Shown here: positions 1-8,531 of the stretch, one piece after another | How the letters are laid out: each line of letters opens with the position of its first letter | Numbering within the stretch: the stretch's first letter is position 1 | Assembly (NCBI GenBank): GCA_031431035.1 | Contig: JANPCR010000314.1 | Span: forward strand, 1-12,532 | Direction: 5' to 3' | DNA from: JANYCG01 sp031431035 | GTDB taxonomy: Bacteria > Pseudomonadota > Gammaproteobacteria > Burkholderiales > Burkholderiaceae_C | Length of the DNA stretch: 12,532 nucleotides | The notes under the pieces: generated by a model | The model's input: only the letters and a program-made list of their open reading frames with translations | Databases searched by the model: none | What the model was told of the DNA's origin: nothing | Made by a program: the position numbers and the translations under genes

Positions 1-1
1 C

Positions 2-412
2 ACCGTGCTCAATGAAGGTGGCCGGGTTGACATCGCCAATTTGCAGGCCCTATCGCCCAAAAGCCAGGCATTTTTGGAAAACAGTGACTTTTCCCACGGA
101 ATGGAGCGGTGGGGCACCTCGGCGGGCAGCTACTATTTGCCATGGCACATTGACAACTTGTACCTAGAGGTGCTGATTGAACGCGGCGCTATTGGTTTTT
201 TGCTGTTTTGCAGCGTCGCAGCATTGTCCCTGAAACGGCTGGTTGAGGCAGGCAGGTCGGCGGGCTCGTTGGCTCCATTTTTGGCAGCGTCTTTGCTGGG
301 TGTTCTGGTTTTGGGTTTGGTCAGCAGCGTGATGGATGTGCCTCGCGTCGCTTTCATGTTTTTTCTGCTGCTGTTTTATGCCATTCAATTGACGCAAAAA
401 AATCAGAATTGA
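2..412 (+). CDS. O-antigen ligase/polymerase-type membrane protein, C-terminal part (5' end outside window)
   Basis: The reading frame is open from the window edge, so the true start lies upstream and only about the last 136 residues are present. The visible part has a hydrophilic stretch, then a motif H-I-D-N-L-Y-L-E-V-L-I-E-R-G followed by a glycine and a hydrophobic helix. This matches the H-N-x-Y-L-x-x-L-x-E-x-G pattern near the end of the large periplasmic loop of the Wzy/O-antigen ligase (WaaL) superfamily. Two more hydrophobic segments (around window positions 271-320 and 340-385) complete the C-terminal membrane part. Such proteins polymerise or ligate lipid-linked glycans at the periplasmic face of the inner membrane. 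XrtA/PEP-CTERM loci usually carry an exosortase-associated ligase of this kind, which fits the genes downstream. The choice between polysaccharide polymerase and O-glycosylation ligase cannot be made from this fragment. Confidence 0.72.
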   Translation, partial: TVLNEGGRVDIANLQALSPKSQAFLENSDFSHGMERWGTSAGSYYLPWHIDNLYLEVLIERGAIGFLLFCSVAALSLKRLVEAGRSAGSLAPFLAASLLGVLVLGLVSSVMDVPRVAFMFFLLLFYAIQLTQKNQN

Positions 413-575
413 AAATGACTTTTTCGCAACTGAACAAAGGGCCAGCCCTTGGTTATTGGGCTTGCGCCTCTTTGGCTCCCATTCGCCAGCGTTCGCCGTG
501 TACCATGGCACACTCAGACAAAACGGCACCCAAAAAGAAGCCGCGATGAGATCGAATCGCTAGGAAATTTGGCAA
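413..575 (+). other. Intergenic region with a small inverted repeat
   Basis: These 163 bases separate the ligase-type gene from the sugar transferase. I see no convincing gene here. An inverted repeat, AAGGGC/GCCCTT with a 2-base centre, lies at 437-450. It is not followed by a T-run, so it is a poor intrinsic terminator. The 3' end holds AGGAAA at 562-567, eight bases before the GTG at 576, which supports that start. A TGGCAC at 506-511 looks like a -24 box but has no -12 GC at the required distance. Confidence 0.4.
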
Positions 576-1958
576 GTGATCAAAATATTCAACCATTACC
601 TTCACAAGCGAACCCTGTATCAGGTATTTTTTGACCTCGGTATTGTGGTGGCCGCCGTCATTGCGTCCATCTTGTGGCAAATGAATGACTTGGGCACAGG
701 GCTCTCATTGGCAATCACCAGTTCCTTGTTGTTGGCGGTAGGCATGTTGGCCATCAACTCCGGTTTGGGCTTTTACCAACGGGTTCACACCCGTTCGGTG
801 GGTCAATCGCGCTCCAGGGCGGTGTTGTCATTGGTCATGACCATGGCCTTGGGCTACGCAATCTTCAGTCTTTTCCCGCTCAAGTTGACTGATCGAAAGA
901 TATTCGCCTTGATGGTTGGGGCTTGCGTCATTCTGGTTTTGGCGCACCGGGTGTACGCCGCGCATTCAAGTACCCAGTCCCTTGTGCGACAACGCATTCT
1001 GGTTTTTGGCACCGGAACCCGCGCCAAACTGGTGGGCAGATCACTCAAAAGGTCAGATCCCAATGTGGATTTGGTCGGCTATTTTGCCGGCCCCAATGAA
1101 GCCGTCACGGAAGTGTCCGCCTGGGGCATTTTGACGCCCGACAAGTCGCTGACCGACATCGTCATTGATGAGCAAGTTGATGAAATAGTCGTTGCCCTGG
1201 CAGAGCGGCGCGGCGGCAGCATGCCCCTGCGCGAGCTGCTTGACTGCAAACTGCATGGGGTTCGCGTGGTCGACATTGCTACCCATTTTGAAAAGACTCT
1301 GGGACAAATCAGGCTGGACTCCGTCAACCCCGGCTGGTTGATTTTTGGTGACGGCTTCAACCAGGGCCTGGGTCGAACCTTGGTCAAACGCGCCTTTGAC
1401 ATCGTGTTTGCCACCATTTTGATCATTGCGTCCTTGCCGGTCATGTTGCTCACCGCGGTTTTGATTGTTCTGGAAAGCGGCGGCCCCATTCTTTATTTGC
1501 AGGAGCGTGTGGGCCTGAACGGACGGCTCTTTAGCGTCATCAAATTCCGAAGCATGCGCATCGACGCTGAAGAGGATGGAAAACCCCGTTGGGCTACCGC
1601 GCAAGACGACCGCGTAACCCGCGTGGGGCGCATCATCCGCAAGCTGCGCATTGACGAGTTGCCTCAGCTCATCACCGTGCTGATTGGCGACATGAGCCTG
1701 GTGGGGCCACGGCCTGAGCGAGCCTTTTTTGTCGACAAGCTGACCCAAGAAATTCCCTATTACTCGGTGCGCCTGAGCGTGAAACCAGGTTTAACGGGTT
1801 GGGCACAGGTGCGCTACCACTACGGCGCCACCATGGAAGATTCAGCCGAAAAGCTGCAATACGACCTGTACTACGTCAAAAACCACACTTGGTTTTTAGA
1901 CTTGGTCATTTTGTTCGAAACCGTGGGCGTGGTGCTCACTGGCAAAGGTGCGCAATAA
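576..1958 (+). CDS. XrtA/PEP-CTERM-associated polyisoprenyl-phosphate sugar transferase
   Basis: This 460-aa protein starts at GTG, with AGGAAA at good spacing upstream. The N-terminal third has about four hydrophobic segments (roughly residues 15-35, 45-65, 85-105 and 110-130). A Rossmann-like region follows, with a G-T-G motif at 145-147. The C-terminal half is a bacterial sugar transferase (PF02397) domain: K271-R272-A-F-D opens the membrane-associated helix, D360-E-L-P-Q is the conserved acidic motif, and G377-P-R-P-E-R is the signature loop. In this family the enzyme transfers a sugar phosphate from a nucleotide sugar to undecaprenyl phosphate on the inner membrane, starting repeat-unit synthesis. 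Architecture, the N-terminal sequence and a position directly before prsK match the TIGR03013 (EpsB_2-like) group of exosortase A loci. The sugar specificity cannot be read from the sequence. Confidence 0.9.
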   Translation: MIKIFNHYLHKRTLYQVFFDLGIVVAAVIASILWQMNDLGTGLSLAITSSLLLAVGMLAINSGLGFYQRVHTRSVGQSRSRAVLSLVMTMALGYAIFSLFPLKLTDRKIFALMVGACVILVLAHRVYAAHSSTQSLVRQRILVFGTGTRAKLVGRSLKRSDPNVDLVGYFAGPNEAVTEVSAWGILTPDKSLTDIVIDEQVDEIVVALAERRGGSMPLRELLDCKLHGVRVVDIATHFEKTLGQIRLDSVNPGWLIFGDGFNQGLGRTLVKRAFDIVFATILIIASLPVMLLTAVLIVLESGGPILYLQERVGLNGRLFSVIKFRSMRIDAEEDGKPRWATAQDDRVTRVGRIIRKLRIDELPQLITVLIGDMSLVGPRPERAFFVDKLTQEIPYYSVRLSVKPGLTGWAQVRYHYGATMEDSAEKLQYDLYYVKNHTWFLDLVILFETVGVVLTGKGAQ

Positions 1959-1973
1959 GCGCCTGAACAGCGC

Positions 1974-4085
1974 ATGGACAGCGGCCACGCCTCTTTGACC
2001 GCCTGGGGCTATGGGCTGGTAGGCGTCAGTTATGCCATTTTTGCCTTTCGGCTGATCTTTTTGGGCTACTTGGCCCGCCCGCTGGACCTGCCCAAAGTGG
2101 CTCTCTTTTTGGCTGTGGTCTTCACGGCCATTTGGGGTTGGGCTGGCCTGGCCTATTTGTTGCCGATTTGGCAAGGCTTCTTTTTGGTGGGCGACTTGGC
2201 CGACCTGCTGCGCTACGCCAGTTGGTTTGTGTTTTTGCTCGCGCTCCTGAGCAGCCGCCATGAAGGCGTTTTGCCCGCAGGCATGGGTTGGATGGTGCCC
2301 AGCGGCCTGATTTTGCTGGCCTTTGGTTTGGTGGCCAGGCTTTTGTTTGCCATGGAGATCACGGTGTTCGGTGAACCGTCGCGCCTGGTTCTCTTCAGCG
2401 CCATGGCCTTGCCGGTCTTTGTGATGATGCTGGTCGAGCAACTCTTTCGCAATGTGTCTGAAGACTCGCGCTGGAACATCAAGCCCCTGTGTCTGGGCTT
2501 GGCAGGTGCGGCGCTGTTTGACATTTACCTCTACTCGCAAGGCGTGTTGTTTGCCCGTTTGGACGCCGACGCAGCCAGCATCCGGGGAGCAGTTCACACT
2601 TTGATGGTGCCTTTGCTTATTTTGTCGAGCACCCGACGGCGCGACTGGATCTCCAAAATTCAGGTGTCTCGCAAAGCCGCCTTTCATTCGGCCACCTTGC
2701 TGATTGCAGGCATTTACCTGATTTTTGTCTCCGCCGTCGGCTATTACGTCCGCTTTTTCGGGGGCGAATGGGGCCGTGCCTTGCAGTTGGGGCTGGTTTT
2801 TCTGGGGCTGCTGCTGCTGATTGTGCTGGCGCTCTCGGGCTCGGTTCGGGCTAAATTACGGGTGTTTTTAGGCAAACATTTCTTTCGCTACCGATACGAC
2901 TACCGGGAAGAATGGCTGCGCTTCACCAAAACCCTGTCCAGCCAAAACTCGCCCCAGGAAATGGGCAATCAAGTCATTCGCGGTCTGGCCGATCTGCTGG
3001 AAAGCCCCGGCGGCGGGCTGTGGATGAAGGGGCGCGGCGAGGCTGCTTTCAGTCAAACAGCGCGCTGGAACCTCGCAACAACCCAGGTCAAGGAAGACGC
3101 CGCATCGTCGCTGTGCCAGTTCATGTCCGCCAATGGCTGGGTCATTAATCTCGAAGAATTCCGCTCGTCACCCCGCCGTTATGGGGTGATGACATTGCCC
3201 CTATGGTTGCAGGAAATGGAGCAAGCCTGGCTGATTGTTCCCCTGAACGTCGGTGAAGAAATGATTGGTTTCGTTGTGCTGGCCAGGGCGCGCACCCGCC
3301 TGGAGGTGAATTGGGAGGTCAACGACCTGCTCAAAACCGCTGGGCGTCAGGCGGCCAGCTTTTTGGCACAAATGCAGGCGACTGAAGCCCTGCTGGAAGT
3401 CCGTAAATTTGATGCCTTCAATCGCATGTCTGCCTTTGTGGTGCATGACTTGAAAAACATCGTGACCCAGTTGTCGCTGATGATGAAAAATGCCCAGCGG
3501 CACAGCCAAAACCCCGAATTTCAGCAAGACATGCTGATGACGGTTGAAAACTCTCTGGAACGCATGCGCCAGCTGATGTTGCAACTGCGCGAAGGTGCCA
3601 CGCCGCCCGGTACGGCCGTGGGCGTTGACCTTTGCGAAATTGTCGCCCGCATTGAAGGCATTGCCAGCAACCGGGGCCGCAAGCTGGAGGTTGAAATTGT
3701 CGATCGCATTGGCACCCGTGGCCATGAAGAGCGGCTCGAACGAATCATTGGCCACGTCGTGCAAAACGCGTTTGACGCAACCCCCGCGACCGGACTGGTC
3801 CAACTGTCACTGGCGCGCCAAGGTGGGCAAGCGCAAATTGAAGTGACCGACACCGGGCAGGGTATGACGCAAGACTTCATCCGCGACCGCCTGTTCAAGC
3901 CATTTCAGACCACCAAGCAGGCTGGCATGGGTATTGGTGCCTACGAGAGTTTCCAGTATGTTCAGGAATTGGGGGGCAAGATCGAAGTCAAGAGCGAACT
4001 TGGCCGTGGAACGACGGTCACAATACGTCTTCCCTTGTTTGAAATGAAGCAAGCGTCGGATCTGCAAATGTTGGAAGCTCGATGA
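1974..4085 (+). CDS. prsK: XrtA/PEP-CTERM system membrane histidine kinase PrsK
   Basis: This 703-aa sensor kinase starts at the first ATG after the preceding stop, 15 bases away in the same frame, so translation is probably coupled. About eight or nine hydrophobic segments fill the first 290 residues. A GAF-like soluble region (about 320-460) follows, then a histidine kinase core. The H-box is V-V-H491-D-L-K-N; the N-box has N598 and D601; the G1 box is D626-T-G-Q-G-M; the G2 box is G651-M-G-I-G. All residues needed for autophosphorylation are therefore present. The arrangement, many membrane helices with GAF and HATPase domains and no periplasmic sensor domain, is that of PrsK (TIGR02916). 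PrsK pairs with PrsR, whose gene overlaps this one. The signal is unknown; the membrane region suggests it is sensed within or at the membrane. Confidence 0.93.
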   Translation: MDSGHASLTAWGYGLVGVSYAIFAFRLIFLGYLARPLDLPKVALFLAVVFTAIWGWAGLAYLLPIWQGFFLVGDLADLLRYASWFVFLLALLSSRHEGVLPAGMGWMVPSGLILLAFGLVARLLFAMEITVFGEPSRLVLFSAMALPVFVMMLVEQLFRNVSEDSRWNIKPLCLGLAGAALFDIYLYSQGVLFARLDADAASIRGAVHTLMVPLLILSSTRRRDWISKIQVSRKAAFHSATLLIAGIYLIFVSAVGYYVRFFGGEWGRALQLGLVFLGLLLLIVLALSGSVRAKLRVFLGKHFFRYRYDYREEWLRFTKTLSSQNSPQEMGNQVIRGLADLLESPGGGLWMKGRGEAAFSQTARWNLATTQVKEDAASSLCQFMSANGWVINLEEFRSSPRRYGVMTLPLWLQEMEQAWLIVPLNVGEEMIGFVVLARARTRLEVNWEVNDLLKTAGRQAASFLAQMQATEALLEVRKFDAFNRMSAFVVHDLKNIVTQLSLMMKNAQRHSQNPEFQQDMLMTVENSLERMRQLMLQLREGATPPGTAVGVDLCEIVARIEGIASNRGRKLEVEIVDRIGTRGHEERLERIIGHVVQNAFDATPATGLVQLSLARQGGQAQIEVTDTGQGMTQDFIRDRLFKPFQTTKQAGMGIGAYESFQYVQELGGKIEVKSELGRGTTVTIRLPLFEMKQASDLQMLEAR

Positions 4086-5443
4086 CCTCTGAAAAAATGC
4101 GTTCCCTCCTCATCGTCGAAGATGATTTAGCACTGCAAAAGCAAATTAAATGGTCGCTTGACCAGTTTGAGGCCGTGGTTGCGCACGACCGTGAAAGTGC
4201 GTTAGTGCAGTTGCGCCGTCATATGCCCGCCGTGGTCACCATGGACTTGGGCCTGCCACCCGACGCCGACTCGGTGTCTGAGGGCTTTAAATTGCTTGAG
4301 CAAATTCTGTCGATCGAACCTGACACCAAGGTCATAGTTTTGACAGGGCAGAACGACCAAGTTAACGCGCTTCGAGCCATTGCTTTGGGCGCTTACGACT
4401 TCTTTGCCAAGCCGTTTGAGCCAGAACTGCTCAACTTGACGATTGGCCGGGCTTTCAAACTGTTTGAGTTGCAGCGTGAAAACCGGCGGTTGCAGTCTTT
4501 GCAAACACCAGACGCGCTTTCGGGCCTGATGACCCGCGACCCTGACATGCTCAAAATTTGCCGCACCATTGAAAAGGTGGCCAGCAGCAATGCCACCGTC
4601 ATGCTGTTGGGTGAAAGCGGCACGGGCAAAGAAGTGTTGGCACGTGGCGTGCACCAGTCGTCGCCCCGGCGCTCGGGTAAATTTGTCGCCATCAACTGCG
4701 CCGCCATCCCCGAGAACTTGCTCGAAAGCGAGTTATTTGGCTACGAAAAAGGCGCGTTCACAGGCGCTGCCAAAACCACGTTGGGAAAAATTGAAATGGC
4801 GGGGGGTGGCACCCTCATGCTGGATGAAATTGGCGATTTGCCTTTTCCGCTGCAAGCCAAGCTGTTGCGCTTTTTGCAGGAAAGAACCATTGAGCGCGTG
4901 GGTGGCCGCCAAGAGATTCCGGTTGACGTGCGCATTGTTTGCGCGACGCACCAGGACTTGACGGCACTGAGCAAGGAAAGCCGTTTTCGGGAGGACCTTT
5001 ACTACCGGCTTGCAGAAATTGTGGTTAACATCCCGCCCCTGCGAAGCCGGGTGGGCGACGCCGCGCTGCTGGCCCATTCGTTTGTGCGCCGGTTCGCTCA
5101 AGAGCAAAACCGGGGTTCGCTCAATTTAAGCGAAGACGCGGTGGCGGCGATTGAAGCCCACCAGTGGCCCGGGAATATTCGCGAGCTTGAAAACTGCATC
5201 AAGCGCGCCGTCATCATGGCCGATGGCAATCAAATTTCTGCCCAGGAGCTCGGCTTGAAAACCCCTGCGCAGGAAGAGACAGGCAATTCGCTCGATTTGC
5301 GAACCGTGCGAGAAAACGCCGAGAAAAACGCCATCATCACGGCTTTGGGTCGCGTCAATGGCAGCATTGTGAAGGCCGCTGAGCTATTGGGCGTGAGCCG
5401 GCCAACGCTGTATGACCTGATGCACCGGCTGGGCCTGAAATAG
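4082..5443 (+). CDS. prsR: PEP-CTERM-box sigma-54-dependent response regulator PrsR
   Basis: This 453-aa NtrC/AtoC-type activator begins at an ATG that shares ATGA with the prsK stop, a classic coupling overlap, and GGAAG lies just upstream. The receiver domain (about 8-120) has acidic residues E13, D14 and D15, phosphoacceptor D55, T88 and K110. The AAA+ domain has Walker A G177-E-S-G-T-G-K-E, the sigma-54 contact loop G224-A-F-T-G-A, and Walker B with D248-E249. A Fis-type helix-turn-helix occupies about 415-453 (N-G-S-I-V-K-A-A-E-L-L-G-V-S-R). All parts required to activate sigma-54 RNA polymerase are intact. The L-P-P-D-A-D-S insertion after D55 is, as I recall, typical of the PrsR group (TIGR02915). 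Likely targets in this window are the two -24/-12 promoters at 5465 and 8443; others would be distant PEP-CTERM protein genes. Confidence 0.94.
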   Translation: MTSEKMRSLLIVEDDLALQKQIKWSLDQFEAVVAHDRESALVQLRRHMPAVVTMDLGLPPDADSVSEGFKLLEQILSIEPDTKVIVLTGQNDQVNALRAIALGAYDFFAKPFEPELLNLTIGRAFKLFELQRENRRLQSLQTPDALSGLMTRDPDMLKICRTIEKVASSNATVMLLGESGTGKEVLARGVHQSSPRRSGKFVAINCAAIPENLLESELFGYEKGAFTGAAKTTLGKIEMAGGGTLMLDEIGDLPFPLQAKLLRFLQERTIERVGGRQEIPVDVRIVCATHQDLTALSKESRFREDLYYRLAEIVVNIPPLRSRVGDAALLAHSFVRRFAQEQNRGSLNLSEDAVAAIEAHQWPGNIRELENCIKRAVIMADGNQISAQELGLKTPAQEETGNSLDLRTVRENAEKNAIITALGRVNGSIVKAAELLGVSRPTLYDLMHRLGLK

Positions 5444-5464
5444 CGCAGCCTCGCCGCAAGCACC

Positions 5465-5480
5465 TGGATTGGAGCTTGCA
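5465..5480 (+). promoter_or_regulatory. Sigma-54 (-24/-12) promoter candidate for prsT
   Basis: The sequence TGGATTGGAGCTTGCA has the invariant GG (5466-5467) and GC (5478-5479) with exactly 10 bases between them, plus TTGCA around the -12 element. It differs from the TGGCAC consensus in the second half of the -24 box. Transcription would start near 5491, leaving a leader of about 55 bases before the prsT ATG. The site sits just after the gene for a sigma-54 activator. A 6-base inverted repeat, GCAAGC (5456-5461) and GCTTGC (5474-5479), overlaps it. Confidence 0.6.
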
Positions 5481-5546
5481 AACTATTTGCCAACGCGGTT
5501 ACCCTTAGGTATTTGTAGTTATTTCAATTTTTTTGCTGGATCCATC

Positions 5547-8315
5547 ATGAAACCCACCCATGCGGTCGCCCTTTCTGGCCTTTGCCTTTCATTGCTGCTG
5601 GTCGCTTGCGGCGGTGGCAGTACCGATTCCATGTTGACCTCAGCCAAGGAATACCTTGAAAAAAATGACAACAAGGCTGCCGTCATTCAAATCAAAAACG
5701 CTTTGCAAAAGGACCCCGAGTCTGGGCCAGCGCGCCTGATGCTGGGCCAAGCGATGATGAAAACGGGCGAAGTGCCCAATGCTGAGCTTGAATTTCGTAA
5801 AGCGCTGGACTTGAAGGTGTCACCCGATCAGGTTGTGCCAGAGCTCGCCCGTGCCTTGCTGGCTTTGGCGCAGTTCAAGAAAGTGGTGGATGAGTTTGCG
5901 AAAACAGAATTGGGTTCGGCAACTGCCAAGGCTGATTTGCAAACGTCCCTGTCAACCGCTTACGCTGCTTTGGGCAAGGCTGATTTGTCGCAAGCGGCGT
6001 TGACCGCAGCCTTGACAGCCAGCCCTACATTCGCGCCTGCTCTGGTGGCAGTGGCTCGGCAAAAGGCGGTTGCCAAGGACTATGACGGCGCTTTGGCGTC
6101 GGTCGAAGACATCATTGCCAAAAACCCAACGAACTTTGAGGCCTGGCGTCTAAAGGGCGATGTGCTGTTGTTGGGTAAAAACCAGCTCAAAGAGTCGCTG
6201 GTCGCTTACCGAAAGGTGCTGGAACTCAAGCCGGACATGATTTCTGCCCACGCGACAATAATCACCTTGATGATGTCAACTGGCGAGCTCGATGAAAGCG
6301 CCAAGCAAATTGAACTCCTGAAAAAAGTCGCGCCCAACAACCCTCAAACCAAGTATTTCCAAGCCCAACTGGCTTATTTGAAACGCGACTTCAAAGTAGC
6401 GCGTGAAATGTCCCAGCAAGTTCTCAAAATGGTTCCCAACAACGCCAAAGCTCTTCAACTTGCGGGCGCAGTGGAATTTCAGTCGAATTCTTTGGTGCAA
6501 GCGGAAACTTACCTCAGCAAGGCGGTCAGCACGGCGCCTGAGTTGGTGCTGGCCCGTCGTCTTTTGATCATGACGTACCTGCGGTCAAATCAAGCTGCAA
6601 AGGCACTGGCGGCATTGAACCAAGGGTTTGCCAAGGGGATTGTTGACCCTGAAATTAACTCGGTCGCGGGTGAAGTGCACCTGCAAAATGGCGATGTCAA
6701 AAAAGCCGAAGAATATTTCGAAAAAGCCGCCAAAGCGGCGCCTAAGGATGCCAGAAAACGCACCTCGCTGGCGCTGACACACATGATGACCGGCAACACA
6801 GAGTCAGCTTTCGGTGAACTGCAAGAGATCGCTGCATCTGACACAGGTATCACCGCGGACATGGCCCTGATCAGTGCCAATTTAAGGAAAGGCGAATGGG
6901 ACAAGGCCTTGAAGGCCATTGATGGGCTTGAAAAGAAGCAGCCAGACAAGCCCTTGGCAGCCAACCTGCGCGGCAGAACCTTGCTGGCCAAAAAAGATCC
7001 AGCGGGCGCACGTGCAAGTTTCGAAAAAGCCTTGAAGCTTGATCCGAAATTCTTCCCTGCTGTAGCAAGTTTGGCAGGTTTGGACATGATGGAGAAGAAA
7101 CCGGCCGATGCCAAAAAGCGGTTCGAAGCCGTTTTGGCGCAAGACGCCAAAAGTGTGCCTGCCCTGCTGGCATTGGCAGAAATGTCCGCTAGAAATTCTG
7201 CACCCAAAGAAGAAATTGGTGGGTTCATTACCCGGGCGGTTGAGGCCAATGCGGCAGAGGCGGCTCCTCGAGTTTTGTTGATCAACTTTCACCTGAGCAA
7301 CAAAGACTTTAAGCAGGCCATGTCAGTGGCACAAAACGCAGTAGCAGCCTTGCCTGAAAGCCCGGATATTTTGGAGTCGTTGGGCTTGGTTCAAATTGCC
7401 TCGGGCGAGCACAATCAGGCAGTGGCCACCTTCACCAAGCTGGTTGCCATGCTGCCCCAGTCCACTAAGCCGTTGTTGCGCCTGGCCGACGCGCACATGG
7501 CGGCAAAAAATAAAGACGCTGCTGGCCAAAGCTTGCGAAAAGCGTTGGAGGTCAAGCCTGATTTGATTGATGCGCAGCGCGGCATCATCATGCTGAGCAT
7601 GGACGCCCAAAAGTTCTCCGACGCGGTGGCCATGGCCAAAACGGTTCAAAAGCAGCGCCCTAAAGAGCCGATTGGCTTTGTGTTGGAAGGCGATGTTGCC
7701 GCAGCACAGAAAAATTGGGATGTTGCTGTTGCAGCCTACCAAGCTGGAATCAAGCAAGCGCCATCGCCAGAACTGGCGTTGAAAGCCCATGCAGCTTTGA
7801 TGGCAGGGGGTAAAACCGCAGAGGCTGATAAGTTTTCAGCAGCTTGGATCAATAGCAATAGCAAAGACTATGCTTTTCAGTTTTACATGGGTGACTTTGC
7901 AATCGCCCGCAAGGAATACGCGACTGCGGAAAAGCACTACACCTCCGTTGTGAAACTGCAACCCAACAATGCAGCTGCCTTCAATAATTTGGCCTGGGTG
8001 ACAGGGCGCCTCAACAAGCCAGGGGCGGTGGAACTGGCAGAGTCCGCCATCAAGCTGGCCCCTACGCAGCCCGCCTTCATGGACACCTTGGCCATGCTTC
8101 TGTCTGAAAAGAACGACTACGCCAAAGCTCTAGAGTGGCAAACCAAGGCTTTGGCAGCGCAACCTGACAACACGCTTTTCAAAATGAACCTGGCCAGAAT
8201 CCACATCAAGGGCAATAAAAAGGAGCTTGCGCGCAAACCTTTGGATGAATTGGCCAAACTAGGTGACAAGTTTCCGGCACAGGCTGAGGTGGCCAGTTTA
8301 TTGAAAGGGCTTTGA
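5547..8315 (+). CDS. prsT: XrtA/PEP-CTERM system TPR-repeat lipoprotein PrsT
   Basis: This 922-aa protein starts at the ATG at 5547 because the next residues form a lipoprotein signal peptide: two N-terminal basic or polar residues, a hydrophobic core and lipobox L-V-A-C21 followed by glycines. In-frame codons upstream run through the sigma-54 promoter and are not credible. After C21 the protein is almost entirely helical tetratricopeptide repeats, recognisable by recurring W/Y-A-L/G-A-x-P spacing and phrases such as A-x-x-x-F-E-K-A-L-K-L-D-P. Size and organisation match the PEP-CTERM TPR lipoprotein family (TIGR02917, about 900 residues). It is expected to be membrane-anchored, probably facing the periplasm, as a scaffold for polysaccharide or PEP-CTERM protein export; its precise partner is not known to me. 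The ribosome-binding site is weak (TGGA near 5536). Confidence 0.92.
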   Translation: MKPTHAVALSGLCLSLLLVACGGGSTDSMLTSAKEYLEKNDNKAAVIQIKNALQKDPESGPARLMLGQAMMKTGEVPNAELEFRKALDLKVSPDQVVPELARALLALAQFKKVVDEFAKTELGSATAKADLQTSLSTAYAALGKADLSQAALTAALTASPTFAPALVAVARQKAVAKDYDGALASVEDIIAKNPTNFEAWRLKGDVLLLGKNQLKESLVAYRKVLELKPDMISAHATIITLMMSTGELDESAKQIELLKKVAPNNPQTKYFQAQLAYLKRDFKVAREMSQQVLKMVPNNAKALQLAGAVEFQSNSLVQAETYLSKAVSTAPELVLARRLLIMTYLRSNQAAKALAALNQGFAKGIVDPEINSVAGEVHLQNGDVKKAEEYFEKAAKAAPKDARKRTSLALTHMMTGNTESAFGELQEIAASDTGITADMALISANLRKGEWDKALKAIDGLEKKQPDKPLAANLRGRTLLAKKDPAGARASFEKALKLDPKFFPAVASLAGLDMMEKKPADAKKRFEAVLAQDAKSVPALLALAEMSARNSAPKEEIGGFITRAVEANAAEAAPRVLLINFHLSNKDFKQAMSVAQNAVAALPESPDILESLGLVQIASGEHNQAVATFTKLVAMLPQSTKPLLRLADAHMAAKNKDAAGQSLRKALEVKPDLIDAQRGIIMLSMDAQKFSDAVAMAKTVQKQRPKEPIGFVLEGDVAAAQKNWDVAVAAYQAGIKQAPSPELALKAHAALMAGGKTAEADKFSAAWINSNSKDYAFQFYMGDFAIARKEYATAEKHYTSVVKLQPNNAAAFNNLAWVTGRLNKPGAVELAESAIKLAPTQPAFMDTLAMLLSEKNDYAKALEWQTKALAAQPDNTLFKMNLARIHIKGNKKELARKPLDELAKLGDKFPAQAEVASLLKGL

Positions 8316-8404
8316 TTGGCATTGAATTGCGCGGTTTGAACTGTCGAAATTGTTTACATCACATCATTTTTCAAACTTGCCAACTGTTCTGAAGCGAGAA
8401 AAAC

Positions 8405-8418
8405 CTGATTTAAATCAG
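8405..8418. promoter_or_regulatory. Perfect 14-bp palindrome, candidate activator site
   Basis: CTGATTTAAATCAG reads identically on both strands and ends 24 bases before the -24 element of the promoter at 8443. Perfect dyads of this size suit a dimeric DNA-binding protein such as a Fis-type activator, though this one is closer to the promoter than classical enhancer sites. A weaker relative, CTGAAATAGCGCAG (9 of 14 positions), lies at 5435-5448, before the prsT promoter. Assignment to PrsR is inference only. Confidence 0.4.
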
Positions 8419-8442
8419 TCGCTTGCAACGCGGCGAAGTTCT

Positions 8443-8458
8443 TGGCTCGGAAATTGCT
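8443..8458 (+). promoter_or_regulatory. Sigma-54 (-24/-12) promoter candidate for the 8615 gene and cassette
   Basis: TGGCTCGGAAATTGCT matches the TGGCAC-N5-TTGCW consensus at all but one position. The invariant GG (8444-8445) and GC (8456-8457) are exactly 10 bases apart. The predicted transcription start is near 8469, giving a leader of about 145 bases before the ATG at 8615. The sigma-54 activator gene prsR lies 3 kb upstream, so PrsR control is the natural hypothesis. Confidence 0.72.
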
Positions 8459-8497
8459 TTGATTGTATTGAAAAGTGTTTTCCGTAGATTGGCTGTA

Positions 8498-8520
8498 TGG
8501 TAAAAGTCTCATTTTTACCA
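8498..8520 (+). other. 5' leader hairpin 1 (8-bp perfect stem)
   Basis: TGGTAAAA (8498-8505) pairs perfectly with TTTTACCA (8513-8520) around a 7-base loop. It lies about 30 bases after the predicted sigma-54 start site. It is AT-rich and has no following T-run, so it is more likely an RNA-stability or regulatory element, or a DNA operator, than a terminator. Confidence 0.4.
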
Positions 8521-8531
8521 ACTACGTCACG

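Noticed and set aside
506..520. TGGCAC as a sigma-54 -24 box before the sugar transferase
   Set aside because: At the required distance the sequence is CA, not GC, so the -12 element is missing.
733..746. GGCGGTAGGCATG resembling the ops/JUMPstart element of polysaccharide operons
   Set aside because: It lies inside the sugar transferase coding region, is only a partial match, and has no hairpin context.
1053..1748. Long minus-strand open frame opposite the sugar transferase
   Set aside because: It is antisense to a clear sugar transferase domain, and its translation is low-complexity Gln/His/Asn-rich without domains, typical of a shadow frame.
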